DNA of 25,669 bases from JACVRM01 sp046262315 (GTDB lineage Bacteria > Actinomycetota > Thermoleophilia > Gaiellales > Gaiellaceae): the NCBI GenBank assembly GCA_046262315.1, contig JBHEMZ010000027.1, positions 1 to 25,669 on the forward strand. Reading direction: 5' to 3'. Under the pieces are notes generated by a model. That model had not been told where the DNA came from, did no database searches, and saw only the letters and a list, made by a program, of their open reading frames with translations. This document shows, piece by piece, positions 22,542 through 25,669 of the stretch (its first letter is position 1; each line of letters opens with the position of its first letter). A program made the translations under genes and the position numbers.

Positions 22542-24311
22542 ATGGGCGAGCGGATTCTGGTGGCGCCCGCGTGGCCCTACGCCAGCGGCCCCCGCCACAT
22601 CGGGCATGTGGCCGGCTTCGCCGTGCCGTCGGACATCCTGGCTCGCTACCACCGCCTGCGCGGCAACGAGGTCCTAATGGTCAGCGGCACGGACGAGCAC
22701 GGAACCCCGGTAATGGTCGCCGCGGAGCAGGAGGGCAAGACGTATCGGGAGATCGCCGATCATTACAACCGGCTGATCCGCGAGGACCTGCGCGATCTCG
22801 GCATCACCTATGACCTCTTCACCCGTACCACGACGGCGAACCATGCTCGGGTCACGCGCGACATCTTCCGCACGCTCTGGGAGCACGGCTGCCTGCTCGA
22901 GGAGACCACGCTCGGCGCGTTTTCGGCGAGCACGGGTCACACGCTCCCCGACCGGTACGTAGAGGGAACGTGCCCGATCTGTGCCTACGATGGCGCGCGC
23001 GGCGACCAGTGCGACAGCTGCGGCAACCTACTCGACGCCGTCGACCTGATCGAGCCGCGGTCGAAGATCGACGGCAGCACGCCGGAGTTCCGCGAGACAA
23101 AGCATCTCTTTCTCGACCTGCCGCGCTTCAAGGACCAGCTTCGCCCCTGGATCGCGGAGCATGAGCACTGGCGACCGAACGTCCGCAACTTCTCGCTCCG
23201 TTACGTGGAGGAGCTCAAGCCGCGACCCGTCACCCGGGACCTCGACTGGGGCATCCGCATCCCCGTCCCTGGCTACGAGGAGTTGGAGAGCAAGCGCATC
23301 TACGTCTGGATCGACGCCGTAGTCGGCTATCTCTCCGCCTCCGTCGAATGGGCCGACAACCGCGGCACCCCCGACGCCTGGCGCGACTGGTGGCAAAACC
23401 CAGACGCCCGCCACCTCTACTGCATGGGGAAGGACAACATCGTTTTTCACACCGTCATCTGGCCGAGCGAGCTGCTCGGCTACGGCGAGGGCGGGGAGCT
23501 GGGCGCCGGACGGCGTCTCGAGCTTCCCGACGACGTGGTGGCGAGCGAGTACCTCACCATGGAGGGGAGCCAGTTCAGCACCTCGCGCGGCGTCGGGACG
23601 TACGTCAGAGACTTCCTCACCCGCTACGACCCCGATCCGCTGCGCTACTTCCTGACAATCGCCGGCCCCGAGACTCAGGACACCGAGTTCACGTGGGGCG
23701 AGTTCGTGCGCCGCAACAACGACGAGCTCGTAGCCAAATGGGGCAACCTCGTCAACCGAACGCTGACGAACGCCCACCGGAATTTCGGAGAGGTGCCGGA
23801 ACCCGGCGAGCTGACCGAGGAAGACCAGGCGGTGCTGCGCACGGTCGAAGCGGGATTCGAGGCGGTGGGCGCGCTCATCGAGGCCGCACGCTTCAAGGCC
23901 GCTCTCGGCGAGGCGATGCGACTTGCGACCGCCGTCAATCAATACGCGAGTGCACAGGCTCCGTGGGCCACGATCAAGACCGACCGCCGGCGGGCGGCCA
24001 CAGTGCTCTACGTCTGCCTCCGCTGTATCGACAACCTGCGAATCGTCTTCACGCCGTTCATGCCCTTCAGCTCGCAGGCGCTGCACGAGCTCCTAGGCCA
24101 CGACGGCTGGATTGCCGGTCCGCTCGAGTTCCGCGAAATCGCCGAGGAGGACGGCTCCACGCACGAGATCCTCACGGGCGACTATGACAGTTGGATCGGC
24201 GAGTGGGCGCCCACGGGCCTGGAACCTGGGCAGAAGCTGCGGGAGCCGCGCGCGCTTTTCCGGAAGCTCGACCTCGAGCAGGTCGTGCGAGACGAGCTCG
24301 GCGACGCGTGA
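22542..24311 (+). CDS. metG: Methionyl-tRNA synthetase
   Basis: MetRS charges tRNA(Met) with methionine in the cytoplasm. The 589-residue class I synthetase has the HIGH signature (HIGH, residues 19-22, in PYASGPRHIGHVAGF) and GTDEHGTP. A zinc knuckle has CPIC and CDSC pairs near residues 144-164. YVWIDAVVGYLSA is near 255, and LEDA-type anticodon-binding helices follow (KWGNLVNRTL, PWATIKTDRRRAATVLY). The KMSKS loop reads QFSTSR (residues 344-349), lacking both lysines of the consensus; actinobacterial enzymes usually keep the first one (KFSSSR). No C-terminal dimerisation domain is present. The stop overlaps the tatD start (GTGA), so metG, tatD and rsmA form one coupled operon. Confidence 0.97.
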   Translation: MGERILVAPAWPYASGPRHIGHVAGFAVPSDILARYHRLRGNEVLMVSGTDEHGTPVMVAAEQEGKTYREIADHYNRLIREDLRDLGITYDLFTRTTTANHARVTRDIFRTLWEHGCLLEETTLGAFSASTGHTLPDRYVEGTCPICAYDGARGDQCDSCGNLLDAVDLIEPRSKIDGSTPEFRETKHLFLDLPRFKDQLRPWIAEHEHWRPNVRNFSLRYVEELKPRPVTRDLDWGIRIPVPGYEELESKRIYVWIDAVVGYLSASVEWADNRGTPDAWRDWWQNPDARHLYCMGKDNIVFHTVIWPSELLGYGEGGELGAGRRLELPDDVVASEYLTMEGSQFSTSRGVGTYVRDFLTRYDPDPLRYFLTIAGPETQDTEFTWGEFVRRNNDELVAKWGNLVNRTLTNAHRNFGEVPEPGELTEEDQAVLRTVEAGFEAVGALIEAARFKAALGEAMRLATAVNQYASAQAPWATIKTDRRRAATVLYVCLRCIDNLRIVFTPFMPFSSQALHELLGHDGWIAGPLEFREIAEEDGSTHEILTGDYDSWIGEWAPTGLEPGQKLREPRALFRKLDLEQVVRDELGDA

Positions 24312-25051
24312 TCGACACGCACGCGCATCTCGACGCGTGCAACGAGGACGCCGCCACGCTCGTGGCGCGCGCCGGCGCTGCCGGCGTCGAGACGATTGTT
24401 TCCATCGGCACGGGCGTCGAGTCGTGCCGCGCGACGGTCGCGCTCGCCGAGGCGCACCCGAGCGTGTACGCCGCGGTCGGAATCGACCCGCACAAGGCGG
24501 CGACCGACTCGTCCCGGGCTGCGGAGCTGCGCGCGTTCCTCGGGCATCCTCGCGTCGTCGCGGTCGGCGAGACGGGGCTCGATTACCACTACGGCGCTGA
24601 CGCCAAGCGGGAGCAGCGGCGGCTGTTCGAGGAGCAGCTGGCACTCGCGGACGAGGCCGCCAAAGCGGTGGTGATCCACTGCCGCGAGGCTGTCCGCGAC
24701 ACGGCTGACATCCTGGCCGCCTTCCGGGGAACCGTGGTGCTGCACTGCTTCTCCGAGCCAGACCTGCTGCCCGCTGCGCTGAAGCGCGGCTACTACGTCT
24801 CGTTCGCCGGCAACGCGACGTACCCTCGCTCAGCCGACTTGCGCGAGGCGGCGGCGCGCGTCCCGGCGGAGCGCCTGCTCGTCGAGACGGATAGCCCGTA
24901 CCTTGCGCCGCAACCCATGCGCGGCCGCGCGAACGAGCCGGCGCACCTCGTCCACACGGTCGCGGTGCTGGCTGTGGTCCGCGGCGTGGCGCGTGACGAG
25001 CTCGAGGCGCTCATCGCGGCCAACGCGCGCGCGGCCTTCGGCCTCGCGTGA
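24308..25051 (+). CDS. tatD: TatD-family metal-dependent nuclease
   Basis: TatD proteins are amidohydrolase-fold DNases/exonucleases with a two-metal site. The 247-residue protein starts at a GTG overlapping the metG stop; alternatives further upstream would lie inside metG. Metal-binding motifs are in order: DTHAHLDACN (His5, His7), AVGETGLDYHYG (Glu), VIHCREAVRDT (His), VVLHCFSEP (His) and LVETDSPYLAPQPMRG (Asp). All expected ligands are present and the length is normal. The stop overlaps the rsmA start by four bases. The metG-tatD-rsmA order is conserved in many Gram-positive bacteria, which supports the annotation. Confidence 0.95.
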   Translation: MIDTHAHLDACNEDAATLVARAGAAGVETIVSIGTGVESCRATVALAEAHPSVYAAVGIDPHKAATDSSRAAELRAFLGHPRVVAVGETGLDYHYGADAKREQRRLFEEQLALADEAAKAVVIHCREAVRDTADILAAFRGTVVLHCFSEPDLLPAALKRGYYVSFAGNATYPRSADLREAAARVPAERLLVETDSPYLAPQPMRGRANEPAHLVHTVAVLAVVRGVARDELEALIAANARAAFGLA

Positions 25052-25669
25052 GGCTTCCCCCCGCCAAGCGCAGGCTCGGCCAGCACTTCCTCGTCGACGA
25101 GAACATCCTGGGCGTGATGGCGCGTCTCGCCGAACTGACGCCAACTGACATCGTCCTAGAGGTCGGTCCGGGCGCGGGCGTCCTCACGACCTTCCTCGCA
25201 GACCGCGTCGCGCACGTGCACGCGGTGGAGCTCGACCGCTCGCTCGAGGTTCCGCTCCGCGAGGCGCTGGGAGCACGGTTGAATGTGAACCTGGTGTTCG
25301 GCGACGCGCTCGCGCTTGAGCTCGAGGCGCTCGAGCCGCCGCCGGACAAGCTCGTCGCCAACCTGCCGTACAACGTGGCCACGCCGCTTGTCGTCAAGAG
25401 CCTCGACGGCCTGCCCGCGATTCGGTCGTGGTGCGTAATGGTGCAACGGGAAATCGCAGACCGCTTCTTCGCGCAGCCCGCGACGAAAGCCTATGGCGCC
25501 GTCTCAGTGCTGCTCCAGCTCGCGGCCGAGAAGACTGGCTTCCACGCGGTGTCGCGCACCGTCTTCCGGCCACAGCCGAACGTCGACTCGGCGCTCGTCG
25601 CGTTCCGACGCAAGCCGATGCCCCCCGGCTACGCAGAGGTCAAGCGCGTTGTGGCGGGAGCGTTTGCGC
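25048..25669 (+). CDS. rsmA: 16S rRNA (adenine(1518)-N6/adenine(1519)-N6)-dimethyltransferase RsmA, 3' end outside the window
   Basis: RsmA (KsgA) dimethylates two adjacent adenines in the 3'-terminal hairpin of 16S rRNA; its loss gives kasugamycin resistance. The frame opens at a GTG (25048) overlapping the tatD stop and stays open for 207 codons to the window edge. It shows KRRLGQHFLVDENIL at the N-terminus, the SAM-binding motif VLEVGPGAGVLTTFLADR, VHAVELDRSLE, GDALALEL and the catalytic NLPYN motif. MVQREIADRFFAQPATKAYGAVSV, then TVFRPQPNVDSALVAF, follow. About 60 C-terminal residues are missing relative to the usual 260-280. It is the last gene of the metG-tatD-rsmA operon. Confidence 0.96.
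   Translation, partial: MRLPPAKRRLGQHFLVDENILGVMARLAELTPTDIVLEVGPGAGVLTTFLADRVAHVHAVELDRSLEVPLREALGARLNVNLVFGDALALELEALEPPPDKLVANLPYNVATPLVVKSLDGLPAIRSWCVMVQREIADRFFAQPATKAYGAVSVLLQLAAEKTGFHAVSRTVFRPQPNVDSALVAFRRKPMPPGYAEVKRVVAGAFA

Overview
The window is high-GC chromosomal DNA with dense gene packing, many 1-4 bp stop/start overlaps (TGATG, ATGA, GTGA) and frequent GTG starts. The gene content fits a deep-branching actinobacterium, most likely Thermoleophilia (Gaiellales/Solirubrobacterales type). The grounds are a dnaK-grpE-dnaJ-hspR-clpB block with a MerR-type HspR, an rsmI...metG-tatD-rsmA block, and several small proteins (GYD, FmdB with a CPxGH zinc ribbon, GlsB) typical of that group. 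The taxonomic call is inference from gene content. No rRNA, tRNA, CRISPR, transposase or phage gene was seen.

Layout. 1-184: start of a divergent hypothetical gene. 239-7227: the heat-shock block dnaK, grpE, dnaJ, two tiny membrane proteins, hspR, then clpB after 30 bp. Within it, inverted repeats cover the grpE Shine-Dalgarno and the dnaJ start codon, and a perfect palindrome lies between hspR and clpB. 7070-8305 (-): a LuxR-type regulator, divergent from a secreted cupin protein (8364-8888). 8889-9205: a strong hairpin and the wreck of a small lipoprotein gene. 9206-11995: oligoendopeptidase F, a membrane protein and a GYD-domain protein. 11996-12327: a gene-free spacer between convergent genes, filled with a two-copy tandem repeat of nested hairpins plus a third long hairpin. 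12328-14042 (-): a pseudouridine catabolism pair (psuG and a PfkB kinase). 14058-17348: a small membrane-anchored protein and two paralogous GT-C (GT39-like) membrane glycosyltransferases that converge and overlap tail to tail. 17424-21061: FmdB, GlsB, an LCP cell-wall ligase, a ROK sugar kinase and RsmI. 21147-25669: an M23-type secreted protein, MetRS, TatD nuclease and the start of RsmA/KsgA.

How the genes work together. The first block is a protein-disaggregation module (DnaK/DnaJ/GrpE with ClpB) that probably carries its own repressor, HspR. The middle holds housekeeping and accessory metabolism, including nucleoside salvage and envelope glycosylation. The right end groups translation and rRNA-modification genes (rsmI, metG, rsmA) with envelope genes (LCP, M23). 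A recurrent feature is a TANNNT -10-like hexamer lying 6-11 nt before the start codon of genes that head transcription units. This implies leaderless mRNAs. At 19314-19321 one short symmetric sequence appears to supply the -10 element for both divergent genes.

No wholly new defence or biosynthetic system is evident. The best candidates for something undescribed are the paired membrane proteins embedded in the hspR operon, the RNA structures at the heat-shock gene starts, and the nested-hairpin tandem repeat.
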